Positions 1 through 9,708 of a DNA stretch of 43,495 nt are shown here, piece after piece. This DNA is from an uncultured Synergistia bacterium (GTDB taxonomy: Bacteria > Eremiobacterota > SpSt-956 > JAKJGF01): positions 1 to 43,495 of the forward strand of contig CALARM010000118.1 of assembly GCA_937888925.1 (NCBI GenBank), in the 5' to 3' direction. Position numbers and translations under genes: made by a program. How positions within the stretch are numbered: the stretch's first letter is position 1; each line of letters opens with the position of its first letter. The notes under the pieces were generated by a model. That model searched no databases. It worked only from the letters and a program-made list of their open reading frames with translations, and had not been told where the DNA came from.

Positions 1-105
1 AAGGTGTTAAGAGTGACTAACCCCAGCTTAAGTATTAAATAAGGCAGAAGTTTAAACGACCCTTATTCAAGGATAATCTGATAAAATCTCTTCACACTTC
101 ACTAT

Positions 106-1455
106 TCACGACTTTATATATTCCCGTAAATAATCTTCTGCTTTTTTCAATTGAATATCTTCTTTTTCACCGATTTTGCTGGAATCCATTTCCACTTTAA
201 TATCAGGCTCCAGACCTTTTTTATCTATATTCTTTCTATCAGGTGTCATATAATAAGCAGTAGTAATCTTTATAGCTCCACCGCCTCTGTCCAGTTCATA
301 GATGGTCTGAACTTTACCTTTTCCAAAGGTTTTTACACCGATAATGACAGCTCTCTTAGAATCCTGAAGTGCTCCTGCAGTTATCTCAGAGGCACTGGCA
401 CTGGATTCATTCACAAGAACTGCCAGAGGTACAGATTTATGTACCGATCCATATGTATTGTAGGCATTTTCCTCTTTCCTGCTCTTTATATAAACAACTA
501 CGGAATTGGGGGGCATAAATTTGCTGCAAACATCGAGGGCTGCAACGACATAGCCTCCTCCGTTATTTCTCAAATCCAGGATATATCCTTTTGCGCCGGA
601 CTTTTCCAGTTCTTTAAGTGTTTCTTCCAGTTCTTTGTTAGTCTCTTCCCCGAAAACACTTAATTTTATATAACCTATTTTATCCTCTGTCATAGAACTT
701 TCCACACTGCTCACATGAATTTTATCCCTTACAATCTCAACATCCAGAAGTGCATCCAGGTCTTTCCTTTTTATAAAGAGATGTACAACAGAGCCCCTGG
801 GACCTCTGAGCAGATCTATAACTTCATCAATAGAAAGTCCCTTTGTGGATATACTGTCAATTTTAACGACTATATCACCTTTTTTAATACCTGCTCTTTC
901 AGCAGGAGTATTCTTCATAGGTTCAACTACTGTAAGTTGATTTTCATTATTTTTATCAACTTCAATAAGAACTCCTATGCCATAAAAGTTTCCGCCCTTG
1001 AGGGAAGAATTAAACCTTTCATATTCATCTTCATCAAAATAAACTGTATAAGGGTCATTCAAACTGTCAATAAGTCCGTTTATAGCTGACCTTACAATAT
1101 TGTCTCTCCCCACTTTTTCTCCGTAAATTTCCAGAATCTGAGAGAGATTTTTACGATAAACACATATCTGAACATCAACATTATCATCGTAAGGCAATTC
1201 CAGGAGTTTAGATGCTTCGGCAGGAAGGATCTTCTTAAGTTCTTTCATGGAACCGGTCATCATAGATTTCACATCTATATCCGATACAAATTCTTTCTTT
1301 ACCAGATAAAAGATCTCATCTATAGAAGAAAGGGATAATTTCGGACTCTTTTTCTGTTCCTTCTGTTCCTGTGATGATGACACATCAAATTTTACCACTG
1401 AAAAGAGGAATAAAAAAGTAATAGCCAATATAAAGAAATTTCTTTTTACAAGCAC
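106..1455 (-). CDS. S41-family carboxy-terminal processing protease (CtpA-like)
   Basis: This is a periplasmic or membrane-attached serine protease of the S41 family, which trims or degrades proteins from their C-termini. A hydrophobic N-terminus (residues 5-22) looks like a signal peptide or anchor. A PDZ domain lies at about 155-235 (YGIGVLIEV, then AGIKKGDIVVKI). The catalytic core holds NESSASASE, with the nucleophile Ser, and GVKTFGKGKVQ, with the Lys, giving the Ser-Lys dyad. At 449 residues it has normal family length. The start is GTG, chosen because GGGAGGAG stands about 11 bases upstream and a good promoter lies behind it. It is the last gene of a minus-strand series but appears to have its own promoter. 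The region around residues 35-130 is less conserved and may be an N-terminal helical domain. Confidence 0.93.
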   Translation of the reverse strand: MLVKRNFFILAITFLFLFSVVKFDVSSSQEQKEQKKSPKLSLSSIDEIFYLVKKEFVSDIDVKSMMTGSMKELKKILPAEASKLLELPYDDNVDVQICVYRKNLSQILEIYGEKVGRDNIVRSAINGLIDSLNDPYTVYFDEDEYERFNSSLKGGNFYGIGVLIEVDKNNENQLTVVEPMKNTPAERAGIKKGDIVVKIDSISTKGLSIDEVIDLLRGPRGSVVHLFIKRKDLDALLDVEIVRDKIHVSSVESSMTEDKIGYIKLSVFGEETNKELEETLKELEKSGAKGYILDLRNNGGGYVVAALDVCSKFMPPNSVVVYIKSRKEENAYNTYGSVHKSVPLAVLVNESSASASEITAGALQDSKRAVIIGVKTFGKGKVQTIYELDRGGGAIKITTAYYMTPDRKNIDKKGLEPDIKVEMDSSKIGEKEDIQLKKAEDYLREYIKS

Positions 1456-1493
1456 TTCACAAAACTCCTCCCATAAAACTGGTCGGTTGTTAT

Positions 1494-1522
1494 ATTATAA
1501 TTCATTTTTTAAGAAGGTTCAA
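1494..1522 (-). promoter_or_regulatory. Sigma-70-type promoter of the S41 protease gene
   Basis: Read on the minus strand, TTGAAC (1522-1517) and TATAAT (1499-1494) are separated by exactly 17 bases, about 40 bases ahead of the GTG start at 1455. It is one of the cleanest promoters in the window and supports a bacterial sigma-70-like factor. Confidence 0.75.
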
Positions 1523-1575
1523 GTACTATAATCAGGCATAACACGTCACGCATGACGCCTGACGGGAGAAGGCAT

Positions 1576-2640
1576 TTACCTGTTTTTCCCTGAAATTTTC
1601 CCGGGCGACAGATTCCTGAAATGCGATGAAATAACAACTATTACAGGAATAGTCAGTTCTTTTTTTTTCATTATAAAAGAAAGTTTTTTATTTATTTCAT
1701 CCCAGTTATATCTGGAAGATATGTGATATAAGACCAGGCTCTTTACCTGTGCGTCCTGGGCCACATTAATCGCTTCCTCAAGGGTTGAATGAATATCATA
1801 TTTTCTCTCTTCATTATCAATAAAGCTTGCCTCATGCATAAGAACTTCTGCGCCCCTTACATCATCAGGACATACTGGCATAGAATCTCCTACATAACTT
1901 AAAATAATATATTCATAATTCTCAGTAATAAAAGACTTTCCGGCATGATTTAAAATCATTTTAATCTGCTCATCTGACATATTACGTTTTTTCAATTCTT
2001 CAGTTAAATCTTCTCTCCTGAATTCTTTATTTAAGAGACACCTCAGGTGTTCCGTATTAACCTTCTTTTCTTCTAATTCTTCTAACAGTGGTTCTGTTAT
2101 TTCTCCGTAGTCTTTAACAAGTCTAACGATTTCTGACTGAGGACATTCCAGAAATTTCTTTTTTAATCTTGATCTTTTCTCCAGAAGATTATAGCCAAGT
2201 GTAAGATGTCCCCTGGCATGATCTGTCGGGAAGCATCTTATAAATCTATTTTTAGCTTCAGAATCAAGATGTACTTCATCGTTTTTATCGAGAGGATGCC
2301 ATGTAAGGTCATAAGTAAGATTATAGCAGCATTTTCTTATATAATCCTTTTGAAGCTCAATAAAATTATCATTTTTCGGATAATATACTGCCAGAGGTTT
2401 TGTCTTATCACCCATGGCAGAATTTCTTGTAAGAACAATACCTGCGAGACCTCCTATATGATCATAGTGGCCATGGCTCAAAAAGACATTTTTTATGCCA
2501 AAAATCTTATTACCCAGCGTAGTGCTTACGCCTTCCCCTGCATCAAAAAGAAATCTCTCAGCTTTGTAGTAAAACCAGGTAGAATACATGGCTTTAGAAT
2601 AACCTGTTAAATTATCTATAACATCATTGGCAAGACTCAT
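1576..2640 (-). CDS. RNase Z-like metallo-beta-lactamase fold hydrolase
   Basis: This belongs to the metallo-beta-lactamase superfamily, closest by eye to RNase Z-like proteins, which use two zinc ions for phosphodiester hydrolysis. The zinc motif SHGHYDHIGG is at residues 55-64. Further candidate ligands are in the FPTDHARGH segment, YVGDSMP near residue 250 and MHEASF. A charged helical insertion (about 155-235, rich in E, K and R) separates the two halves and is larger than in canonical RNase Z. At 354 residues it is in the long part of the family range. The true substrate is not known: a tRNA 3' end role is possible, but many paralogs of this type do not process tRNA. It lies between the S41 protease and galE in the same orientation. 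Confidence 0.82.
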   Translation of the reverse strand: MSLANDVIDNLTGYSKAMYSTWFYYKAERFLFDAGEGVSTTLGNKIFGIKNVFLSHGHYDHIGGLAGIVLTRNSAMGDKTKPLAVYYPKNDNFIELQKDYIRKCCYNLTYDLTWHPLDKNDEVHLDSEAKNRFIRCFPTDHARGHLTLGYNLLEKRSRLKKKFLECPQSEIVRLVKDYGEITEPLLEELEEKKVNTEHLRCLLNKEFRREDLTEELKKRNMSDEQIKMILNHAGKSFITENYEYIILSYVGDSMPVCPDDVRGAEVLMHEASFIDNEERKYDIHSTLEEAINVAQDAQVKSLVLYHISSRYNWDEINKKLSFIMKKKELTIPVIVVISSHFRNLSPGKISGKNR

Positions 2641-2644
2641 TTTC

Positions 2645-2770
2645 AGTTATCAGTGAGCAGTGAGCAGTGACCAGTGACCAGTTATCAGTGACCAGTTATC
2701 AGTTATATTACCATACACTGATTACCGTTCACTTCTCACTTTTCACTTTTCACTTTTCACTTTTCACTGA
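2645..2770. repeat. Low-complexity intergenic repeats (CAGTGACCAGTTAT and TTTTCAC units)
   Basis: The gap between the MBL-fold gene and galE is made of short degenerate tandem units: first CAGTGA/CCAGT(TAT) words, then a run of CACTTTTCAC. It has no open reading frame and no clear promoter. Similar words appear near 90-110. Confidence 0.8.
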
Positions 2771-3751
2771 TTAAATTTTCACCATCTTTCTGTGCCAGTT
2801 CCAGGCAGTTTCTATTATATTGTAGATATCTTCAAAAGCCGGTTTCCAGCCGAGTTCTTTCTTTGCCCTCTCTGAACTGGCTATAAGAACAGGCGGATCT
2901 CCCGGTCTTCTTTCTATTTCTTTACAGGAAATATCCTTACCTGTTACTTTTCTTGCAACTTCTATTATTTCCTTCACAGAATTACCTTTTCCTGTACCGA
3001 GATTATAAACAGAACTTTCTCCGCCTTCAGATAATTTCTTCAATGCAAGTATATGAGCCTCCGCAAGGTCCAGGATGTGTATATAATCCCTTACACATGT
3101 TCCGTCTTCCGTTTCATAATCATTGCCGTATATTTTAATATTTTCCCTTACACCTGCCGCAGCATCAAGAACAAGCGGTATAAGGTGCGTTTCAGGGGAA
3201 TGATTTTCCCCTATTCTTCCTTTCGGATCTGCTCCTGCTGCATTGAAATATCTCAGAGATATATATTTCAATCCGTAAGCTCTGGCATAATCCCTGAGAA
3301 TATGTTCGAAAACAAGTTTCGTATATCCGTAGGTATTTATAGGTTCAGTGGGATGTTCTTCTGTTATCGGAATATGAAGGGGATTACCGTAGGTGGCGGC
3401 ACTGGATGAAAAAATAATCTGCTTCACACTGCATTCTACCATAGCTTTTAAAAGGTTAAGTCCGTTTACCACATTTTCATAATAATATTTCTGAGGATTT
3501 TCCATAGATTCTCCTACATAGCATTTCGCCGCAAAGTGAACGACACTATCTATGGAATAACGTGTCATAGTATCTTTCAGACAATCAATATCGGAAAGTT
3601 CTCCTTCTACAAACTCCCCTCCCAGGATTGCTTCCCTGTGTCCTTCCGAAAGATTATCATAGGTAACGGTATTATAAGCTTTATCCAGTAGTAAACTTAC
3701 CGTATGAGAGCCTATATATCCTGCTCCTCCTGTTACAAGTATATTTTTCAA
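2771..3751 (-). CDS. galE: UDP-glucose 4-epimerase
   Basis: GalE interconverts UDP-glucose and UDP-galactose, feeding polysaccharide and glycolipid synthesis in the cytoplasm. It is an NAD-dependent extended short-chain dehydrogenase: the Rossmann motif GGAGYIGS is at residues 6-13, the catalytic YGYTK (Tyr and Lys) in the middle, and RYFNAAGADP and YNLGTGKG follow as in the family. I start it at the TTG at 3751 (MKNILVTGG...), because AGAGGAG lies 7 bases upstream and the family starts here. The longer open frame to 3841 would add 30 residues read through low-complexity repeat DNA (GTGACGCGTGACG words). The product of about 326 residues matches family length. Confidence 0.93.
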   Translation of the reverse strand: MKNILVTGGAGYIGSHTVSLLLDKAYNTVTYDNLSEGHREAILGGEFVEGELSDIDCLKDTMTRYSIDSVVHFAAKCYVGESMENPQKYYYENVVNGLNLLKAMVECSVKQIIFSSSAATYGNPLHIPITEEHPTEPINTYGYTKLVFEHILRDYARAYGLKYISLRYFNAAGADPKGRIGENHSPETHLIPLVLDAAAGVRENIKIYGNDYETEDGTCVRDYIHILDLAEAHILALKKLSEGGESSVYNLGTGKGNSVKEIIEVARKVTGKDISCKEIERRPGDPPVLIASSERAKKELGWKPAFEDIYNIIETAWNWHRKMVKI

Positions 3752-3775
3752 ATATATTTCTCCTCTCTGTAAATC

Positions 3776-3845
3776 GTGACGCGTGACGGGTGACGCGTAA
3801 AAATCTCGTCCCCTGTCTATACAATTTCTTTCATTACGCATTACG
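3776..3845. repeat. Short GTGACG / CATTACG intergenic repeats
   Basis: Tandem GTGACGCGTGACGGGTGACGCG words and CATTACGCATTACG lie between galE and the radical SAM gene. Related words occur at 1542-1562, 12645-12655 and 12739-12753, so this is a dispersed microrepeat of the genome rather than part of either gene. Confidence 0.65.
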
Positions 3846-3850
3846 TTCCC

Positions 3851-5302
3851 TTAAAACGCTTCTCCTCCATGAGCCATGGAAAACTCCTGTAAAGATTGCA
3901 TTTTAACTTCTCTTCCCGAATGTTTTATTGTATTTATATATTCACGGGAAAAATTTTTTCTCAGATAATTTGAATAGCTATTTATAAAATCAAAGACAGA
4001 AAGTTTTATAGAATCGGCTATTGACGATATTTCTTCCCAGACAAATTCAGAACATACTACAGGAGTAAATAATTCTTCATAATTCTTCCTGAACCTCTCT
4101 GTTTGATTTATATCAGATTTACTGTACGAATAATTACTTATTATGGAATAATCTTCATTAATTTCCATTTTATATTCTTCCTGTTTTTCCCAGAGCTGTG
4201 TTCCCGGATGAACTCCCAGGCGAAACATACTTATATTGTTAGTATAACGAAAAACTTCTTCAAAGGTTTTCTTAAAAAACTGCAGATTATCTCCCGGAAG
4301 ACCATAAATCAGATCGACAGTAAAAGGTCTCTTCATAAGCCCCAGTTTGAGAAATTCCTCTCTTTTTATGATTCTCCTGTTTATATTCTTTAAAGCCACA
4401 GGGTTCAAACTCTGTATGCCTATTTCCGAATAGATACCTGCAGACTTGTTTAAAAGGTCAATAAATTCTTCATCCATAAAATGAATGGATTGAAACATAG
4501 TTATAAGTGTACCTTTATTACGATTGTTTATAAACTTTATAATCTCTAAAGCTCTTTTCTTATCAAAATTAACGGCAGAATCTACAAACATAGAAATACT
4601 GGTCATATTTGTCAGCAAATAATCTATTTCTTTTTTAACCCTTTCGAGAGAAAAAAATCGGAGTTTTGTCATACCCCAGTGGCAGTAATCACATGAGAAA
4701 ACACACCCTCTGGTAGTTTCAATCGGGTAAACATATCCTTTTTTTATCTTATATAAACCTGTAAGGTACGGAGACGGTATAATATCAAGCTCATTACGTA
4801 TCTCTTTCGGAGGATTTGATATAACAGAGCCGTCTTTTCTGAATATAATCCCTTTTATCTCCTCCAGGTTACTGCCGGGATGAACGGCATATCTTATAAG
4901 ATCGGCAAAAATCTCTTCTCCTTCTCCCCTGACCAGTATATCAATAAAAGGATGGCTGGCAAGTAATTCTTCCGGCTTATACATAATCTGAGGGCCGCCG
5001 AATATTATTTTTATATCAGGGAAGCGCTCTTTTATCATGGAAGACAGAGACAGGATACGCTTCATATTCCATATATAACATCCAAATCCGGCAATTTTAA
5101 CATCTCTGTCTCTTATAAGATCTGTTATCTCTTTATTCTGCATCTCCTGTTCCGGAACTGATACGGAACAGTTAAAACATTTAACAGAAATATTTACCGG
5201 TAAATTATCTTTCAATACATATGCTTTCAAACAGTAAAGACTGTAAGCGGCATATTCAAGATATATATTTTCCGCAGAAAATGTTAAAAGTAAAATTTCC
5301 AT
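3851..5302 (-). CDS. B12-binding domain radical SAM protein
   Basis: This is a two-domain enzyme of the cobalamin-dependent radical SAM class. The N-terminal part (EILLLTFSAENIYLEYAAYSL onward, to about residue 140) has the look of a B12-binding fold: KIAGFGCYIWN, IIFGGPQIM, ILVRGEGEEIF. The radical SAM core then starts with TTRGCVFSCDYCHWG, holding the CxxxCxxC that binds the 4Fe-4S cluster, and continues with IGIQSLNP and IYGLPGD. The C-terminal 150 residues match the DUF4080-type tail. The substrate is unknown. I start at the ATG at 5302, which has GAGGAT 10 bases upstream; the longer frame begins with a GTG at 5356 without a ribosome binding site. The protein is then 483 residues. Confidence 0.85.
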   Translation of the reverse strand: MEILLLTFSAENIYLEYAAYSLYCLKAYVLKDNLPVNISVKCFNCSVSVPEQEMQNKEITDLIRDRDVKIAGFGCYIWNMKRILSLSSMIKERFPDIKIIFGGPQIMYKPEELLASHPFIDILVRGEGEEIFADLIRYAVHPGSNLEEIKGIIFRKDGSVISNPPKEIRNELDIIPSPYLTGLYKIKKGYVYPIETTRGCVFSCDYCHWGMTKLRFFSLERVKKEIDYLLTNMTSISMFVDSAVNFDKKRALEIIKFINNRNKGTLITMFQSIHFMDEEFIDLLNKSAGIYSEIGIQSLNPVALKNINRRIIKREEFLKLGLMKRPFTVDLIYGLPGDNLQFFKKTFEEVFRYTNNISMFRLGVHPGTQLWEKQEEYKMEINEDYSIISNYSYSKSDINQTERFRKNYEELFTPVVCSEFVWEEISSIADSIKLSVFDFINSYSNYLRKNFSREYINTIKHSGREVKMQSLQEFSMAHGGEAF

Positions 5303-5369
5303 AAATTGAAATATCCTCAGATATTTATATGAAAAGGATGAAGTCTTATGCTTCACTGTCTGTTAATTT

Positions 5370-6158
5370 TCATATCTTATTATGACCGCTCCGGTCATGA
5401 CCGTTAGATAGTACCGGGATTAATTCAGATAACAGTTTATTATTCGCAGCTATTATGGAAGATCCTTTTTTTATCTGCCGGCCATAAAAATCTGTCACTT
5501 TTCCACCACCTTCTTCCACCATAAGGATACCTGCAGCCACATCCCAGTAATTAAAAGACTCCATCCAGAATCCGTCATATTTTCCTGAAGCAATATAAGC
5601 AAGAGACATGGCAACAGAGCCTGACACACGGACAACTCTGGTTATTTCATATACTTTATTAAATAGTTCCATAGATTTCTGAAAATTTTTGCCTCTGTAA
5701 TAGTAATCACCGGTAGAAAAAATTGATTTTACCATATCATCGTGAGAGGAAACTTTGACAGACTTACCGTTAAGAAACACTCCTTTCCCTTTTGCACAAT
5801 AAAAAAATTCTTCTGTTACAGGATTATAAATGCCGGAGTGAGTAAGAATACCATCTTCTTCAAGGGCAATGGATACGGCAAAAAAAGGAATTCCTGAGGC
5901 GAAATTTGTAGTTCCGTCAAGAGGATCTATAATCCATTTTTTGCGATTATTTTCAATATCCTCTCCCGATTCTTCTGCAATTATATCACTCTCAGGAAAA
6001 GATTTCTTTATAGTATTTATTATATAATTCTCCGATTCGATATCAGCCTGAGTAACAAATCCTGCGTCCACTTTTTCATGTTGATTTAAATCTTTTCCAA
6101 AATATTTTAATAATATATTGCCTGATGTTTTACATAAATCAGCAATAAAATTTTCCAT
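5370..6158 (-). CDS. Inositol monophosphatase family protein (SuhB-like)
   Basis: A magnesium-dependent phosphatase of the inositol monophosphatase family (IMPase, FBPase, CysQ relatives). The metal-binding motifs are all visible: EESGED near residue 62, WIIDPLDGTTNF at about 74-85, and WDVAAGILMVEEGGG near 205-219. Length (262 residues) is normal. The start ATG at 6158 follows AAGGATG. In bacteria this family dephosphorylates inositol phosphate, 3'-phosphoadenosine phosphate or sugar phosphates, and sequence alone does not decide which. It is the most upstream gene of the minus-strand series and is divergent from the CHAT gene. Confidence 0.9.
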   Translation of the reverse strand: MENFIADLCKTSGNILLKYFGKDLNQHEKVDAGFVTQADIESENYIINTIKKSFPESDIIAEESGEDIENNRKKWIIDPLDGTTNFASGIPFFAVSIALEEDGILTHSGIYNPVTEEFFYCAKGKGVFLNGKSVKVSSHDDMVKSIFSTGDYYYRGKNFQKSMELFNKVYEITRVVRVSGSVAMSLAYIASGKYDGFWMESFNYWDVAAGILMVEEGGGKVTDFYGRQIKKGSSIIAANNKLLSELIPVLSNGHDRSGHNKI

Positions 6159-6535
6159 AAATACACATCCTTGATTACATAATTATTTTTTTGCACCGTA
6201 TTTTTGAAGTATCCCTATCACTTTCCCATGGCCTCCCTGAAAAATTTCATACTATTATATCATAAACGTTATATTCATCTGTTATCAGGTATTTATAAGT
6301 GAACATACCGGCACAGGAAAGTAAAACCGGTATCCAGGCAAAAGAGGTCATAAGAAATATCATACCATCTGTATTTAATTCATTTTACATAAGTGAAAAT
6401 CCTGCTTTAAGCTGCCTTTCCCGGTTATGGACAATATTTTTCTGTAAATGATAATATCAGGAAAAACAAAATATTTTTCTGTTAACCAAATATGATATTC
6501 ATGCGTCTAGTAAAATAAAAAGGAGGAAATAAACT
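6159..6535. other. Divergent intergenic region (377 bp), no gene
   Basis: It holds the promoters of the phosphatase gene (minus) and the CHAT gene (plus). On the minus strand TTTATGATATAATAGT (near 6250-6265) resembles the sequence TTTATGATATGATAGT upstream of the ankyrin gene near 10670-10685; both are followed by TTTTTCAGGGAGG, suggesting a shared promoter and leader. An inverted repeat ATACCGG / CCGGTAT is at 6305-6311 and 6327-6333. On the plus strand, AAAGGAGGAAAT precedes the ATG at 6536. No coding potential was seen. Confidence 0.5.
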
Positions 6536-9500
6536 ATGATTACATTTAAAAAATTTTATATTTTTATTCTGATATTTATTGTTATTTCGAATTTATCGTG
6601 TAACTATTTCAATTCCAGGAATGTTACTGCAGGTATTACTCCTGCATCTGCAAAACAGATAGATAAGCAGAAAGACTTAATCAACTCACTTGCAGATGCT
6701 TCTACAAAAGAAGAGAGAGAGAAAATACTGAAAGATAACAGTACTATGATTAATTCTGATTTTGTGCTTATTCTGTTAACAGAATCTCATAATCTTTATA
6801 ACGGCGACAGAAATAGTCCGGATTATAAAAAAAGTCACCATCTCGGAGATATTGCCTTAGAGTCGGCTGAATTTACAGGTAATGAGACTGTAATTGCGAA
6901 AGCTTTATTTTATTACAGCATTTTCGACGAAAGTGATGATACAAAGTTTCCTTCCATAGAAAAAGCTCTGGTTTTATTTAAAGCATCGGGAGACAGGAAA
7001 GGTGAAATACTGTGTTATTATAAAGAAGCCATGTATCTTTTCCGTCATTTCCCGGAGGAGAAGGAAAAAGCTTTTAATTCTGTCGAAAAAGGCCTGAATA
7101 TTCTTAAAACATTCCAGGACAGTTTACTTGAAGGTTATGGTTATAATATTAAAGCAAATTTCCATGATGAGCTCGGACAAAAGGAAAAGGCTATAGAGAA
7201 CTATAAAAAATCCATTGAACTATATAAAACGGAGGGGAATATCTTCAAGGTTCTGGACACTTATCATTATATGCATGGCCTTTATTTCAGAGCCGGCATG
7301 TTCAATGAAGCCGAAGAGTGTCTGCGAAAGCAGAAGGATTTTATAGAGAAACTATCTTCTCAAGATGTAAGACATGAAAGGGATGAAGACAGGGGTTATT
7401 TTATAGATACCTTCTTTGCCTTTGCCCCTGATGATAAAAATAGCTGGACAGAATTTAATTATACCGCTCTTGGCAATCTCTATACTCAGACGGGCAAATA
7501 TGAAGAGGCCATAAAGACTTATAAGAAAATTGTCGAATTAAATCCGGCTTCAACCCGGTTATCGGAAACTTATTCCAGACTGGCCAGTATTTATTCCCTT
7601 TTAGGACAGAAGGACAGGGCTTTAAAATATTATCTTGAGGCAGTGGATAACAGTACAGAAGGTTTTGATATATGCAGAAATTACCAGCAGACAGGTCTTT
7701 TTTACCTCCGTGATATGAAAAACCCCGATGAAGCCCTGAAGTATTTCGAACTTGCCCTGAAGAAAGCCGAAGAACTGCCAAGGTGGAATGAAAGTTATAA
7801 AAACGTTACTTTTCAGTATATAAGCGAGGTATATGCGGGAAAAGGGGATTTCGACAGAGCCATAAAAACGATTGAAGAGCTTATGAAACCTGAAGACAAA
7901 ACGGGCTATTATTACAGATTACTCGGAGAATTATACATGAAGAAAGGTGATAATATAAAAGCCCTGGAGTTTGTAAATAAAGCCATCGAAACGGATAAGG
8001 AACAGACTTACTCCGCTTCCTATCTTATACTGGATTACAATACACAGGGTGATATTTATGTAAAAGAAGAGAATTTCTCGGAAGCTGTTAAAGCCTATCG
8101 GGAAGGAATAAAATTAGGAGAAGAAATACATTCCTCTTCTTTATGGAAATATTACTTTTCTCTGGGGAACGTGTATAAAAGCCAGGGTAATCAGGTAGAA
8201 GCATTTAACGCCTATAACAGATCCATAAATTTAATAGAAACTATGAGACAGGAATTCAAACTGGAAGAGCTTAAAAGAGATTTTATGCAGGATAAGTTAA
8301 AGGTCTATGAAGAGATGATTGATCTTCTTATAAATATGAAAAAAGACAGAAAAGCGTTTGAATACAATGAAAAAGCCAGGGCCAGGGCTTTTCTGGATAT
8401 CCTTGCAAATCAGAAGGTGGATGTACATAAAGGAGTCAAACCGGAACTTGCTGCGAAAGAAGATGAATTGAAAACCATGATACAGTATCTTTCCGCCGAT
8501 ATAAGCGAGGAAAAAGAAAAACCTCTCATGGCACAGAGAACTCTTTATATCCGGGAAGGCGATAAGAATCTGAAAAGCCTGAAACTTGAATATGAACAGG
8601 TAATGGAAGAGATTAAAATGGAAAATCCCGAATATATGACCTTTATAAGCGTGAACCCCTTCCCTCTGGAAGAGATACAGACATGGCTCGATAAGGATAC
8701 TGTTATAATGGAATATTTCGTGGGAGAAAAAAGGAGTTTTCTCTGGATAACAGGTAAGGACACGTTCAATACGGTAGTTATAGACTGCCCCGGAAAAGAT
8801 ATAGAAAAGCTGGTGAGGGAGTATCGTTCCCTTGCCTGTGACGATATAACCCTTCAGAAATTGAAAAGTAATAAATGGAAGGACCTATCCGGGAAACTGT
8901 ATGATATTTTATTTAAGGACGGAGAGAAATATATTTCAAAAAAGACCAGAATAATTATTTCTCTTCACAGGATACTCCATTATATGCCCTTTCAGGTTCT
9001 TATTGACAGTAAAGGGAAAATGCTTGTAGAAAAATATGAAATAACCAGTATTCCTTCTTCCAGCATATTAAAATACTGTCACGATAAAAACACCCTTAAA
9101 AAAGACAGGCTCCTTGCCTTTGAAATCGGAGATTTTAAAGCAGGCAACCTTCATCCTCTTCCTTCCACAAAAGAGGAGGTGAGAGCCATATCGGGGTATT
9201 TCAACAAAAAAGAAATATATTCCGGCTCCGGTATGAAAGCCGATATTCTGTATGAAAAAGGGAGAGATTTCGACATATTGCATTTTGCGACCCACGGGTC
9301 TCTAGATCCCTCATCGCCTTTGTTTTCGTCTCTTGTATTTTCCGACAGAACTCTTCCCGTATATGAGATATTTAATTTAGATCTGAAAGCCTATCTGGTA
9401 TGCCTGAGTGCCTGTAAAACAGGTCTCGGAGAAGAAGCCAGCGGAGATGAACTGGTAGGACTGGCCAGAGCATTCATATATGCCGGCACTCCTACAATCT

Positions 9501-9679
9501 GTGCAAGCCTGTGGGATGTTTCAGATGTTTCCACATCTGAATTGATGGAGAGATTTTATTATCACCTGAGGAAGAATAATAAGGCAGAAGCGTTAAGGCT
9601 TGCTCAAATGGATATAATGAAAAAATACCCCCATCCTTTCTTCTGGGCACCTTTTGTTCTGACAGGTGACTGGAGGTAA
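6536..9679 (+). CDS. TPR-repeat CHAT-domain protein (caspase-like protease)
   Basis: A 1047-residue protein with an N-terminal hydrophobic segment ending ...VISNLSC, which may be a signal peptide or lipobox (Cys22, although the -3 residue is not the usual Leu). Residues about 80-590 are tandem tetratricopeptide repeats (for example LGNLYTQTGKYEEAIKTYKK). A linker with coiled-coil character follows. The C-terminal CHAT domain (about 690-1047) is a caspase-fold protease domain with candidate catalytic His920 in HFATHGSLD and Cys960 in LSACKTGLG, then GLARAFIYAGTP and a FFWAPFVLTGDW end typical of the family. CHAT proteins with TPR arrays act as protease effectors or scaffolds; the target is unknown here. 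It is monocistronic and convergent with the ankyrin gene. Confidence 0.88.
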   Translation: MITFKKFYIFILIFIVISNLSCNYFNSRNVTAGITPASAKQIDKQKDLINSLADASTKEEREKILKDNSTMINSDFVLILLTESHNLYNGDRNSPDYKKSHHLGDIALESAEFTGNETVIAKALFYYSIFDESDDTKFPSIEKALVLFKASGDRKGEILCYYKEAMYLFRHFPEEKEKAFNSVEKGLNILKTFQDSLLEGYGYNIKANFHDELGQKEKAIENYKKSIELYKTEGNIFKVLDTYHYMHGLYFRAGMFNEAEECLRKQKDFIEKLSSQDVRHERDEDRGYFIDTFFAFAPDDKNSWTEFNYTALGNLYTQTGKYEEAIKTYKKIVELNPASTRLSETYSRLASIYSLLGQKDRALKYYLEAVDNSTEGFDICRNYQQTGLFYLRDMKNPDEALKYFELALKKAEELPRWNESYKNVTFQYISEVYAGKGDFDRAIKTIEELMKPEDKTGYYYRLLGELYMKKGDNIKALEFVNKAIETDKEQTYSASYLILDYNTQGDIYVKEENFSEAVKAYREGIKLGEEIHSSSLWKYYFSLGNVYKSQGNQVEAFNAYNRSINLIETMRQEFKLEELKRDFMQDKLKVYEEMIDLLINMKKDRKAFEYNEKARARAFLDILANQKVDVHKGVKPELAAKEDELKTMIQYLSADISEEKEKPLMAQRTLYIREGDKNLKSLKLEYEQVMEEIKMENPEYMTFISVNPFPLEEIQTWLDKDTVIMEYFVGEKRSFLWITGKDTFNTVVIDCPGKDIEKLVREYRSLACDDITLQKLKSNKWKDLSGKLYDILFKDGEKYISKKTRIIISLHRILHYMPFQVLIDSKGKMLVEKYEITSIPSSSILKYCHDKNTLKKDRLLAFEIGDFKAGNLHPLPSTKEEVRAISGYFNKKEIYSGSGMKADILYEKGRDFDILHFATHGSLDPSSPLFSSLVFSDRTLPVYEIFNLDLKAYLVCLSACKTGLGEEASGDELVGLARAFIYAGTPTICASLWDVSDVSTSELMERFYYHLRKNNKAEALRLAQMDIMKKYPHPFFWAPFVLTGDWR

Positions 9680-9708
9680 TGGCAGGGGTATCTGACTGTG
9701 ACTGTTTT

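Noticed and set aside
3752..3841. Longer N-terminus for GalE
   Set aside because: The added 30 residues are read from intergenic microrepeats; TTG 3751 has AGAGGAG upstream and begins at the Rossmann strand.
6536..9679. The TPR-CHAT protein as a Csx29-like CRISPR-activated protease (Craspase)
   Set aside because: It has an export-type N-terminus, lies 8.7 kb from the cas block, and the locus has no type III-E gRAMP fusion.
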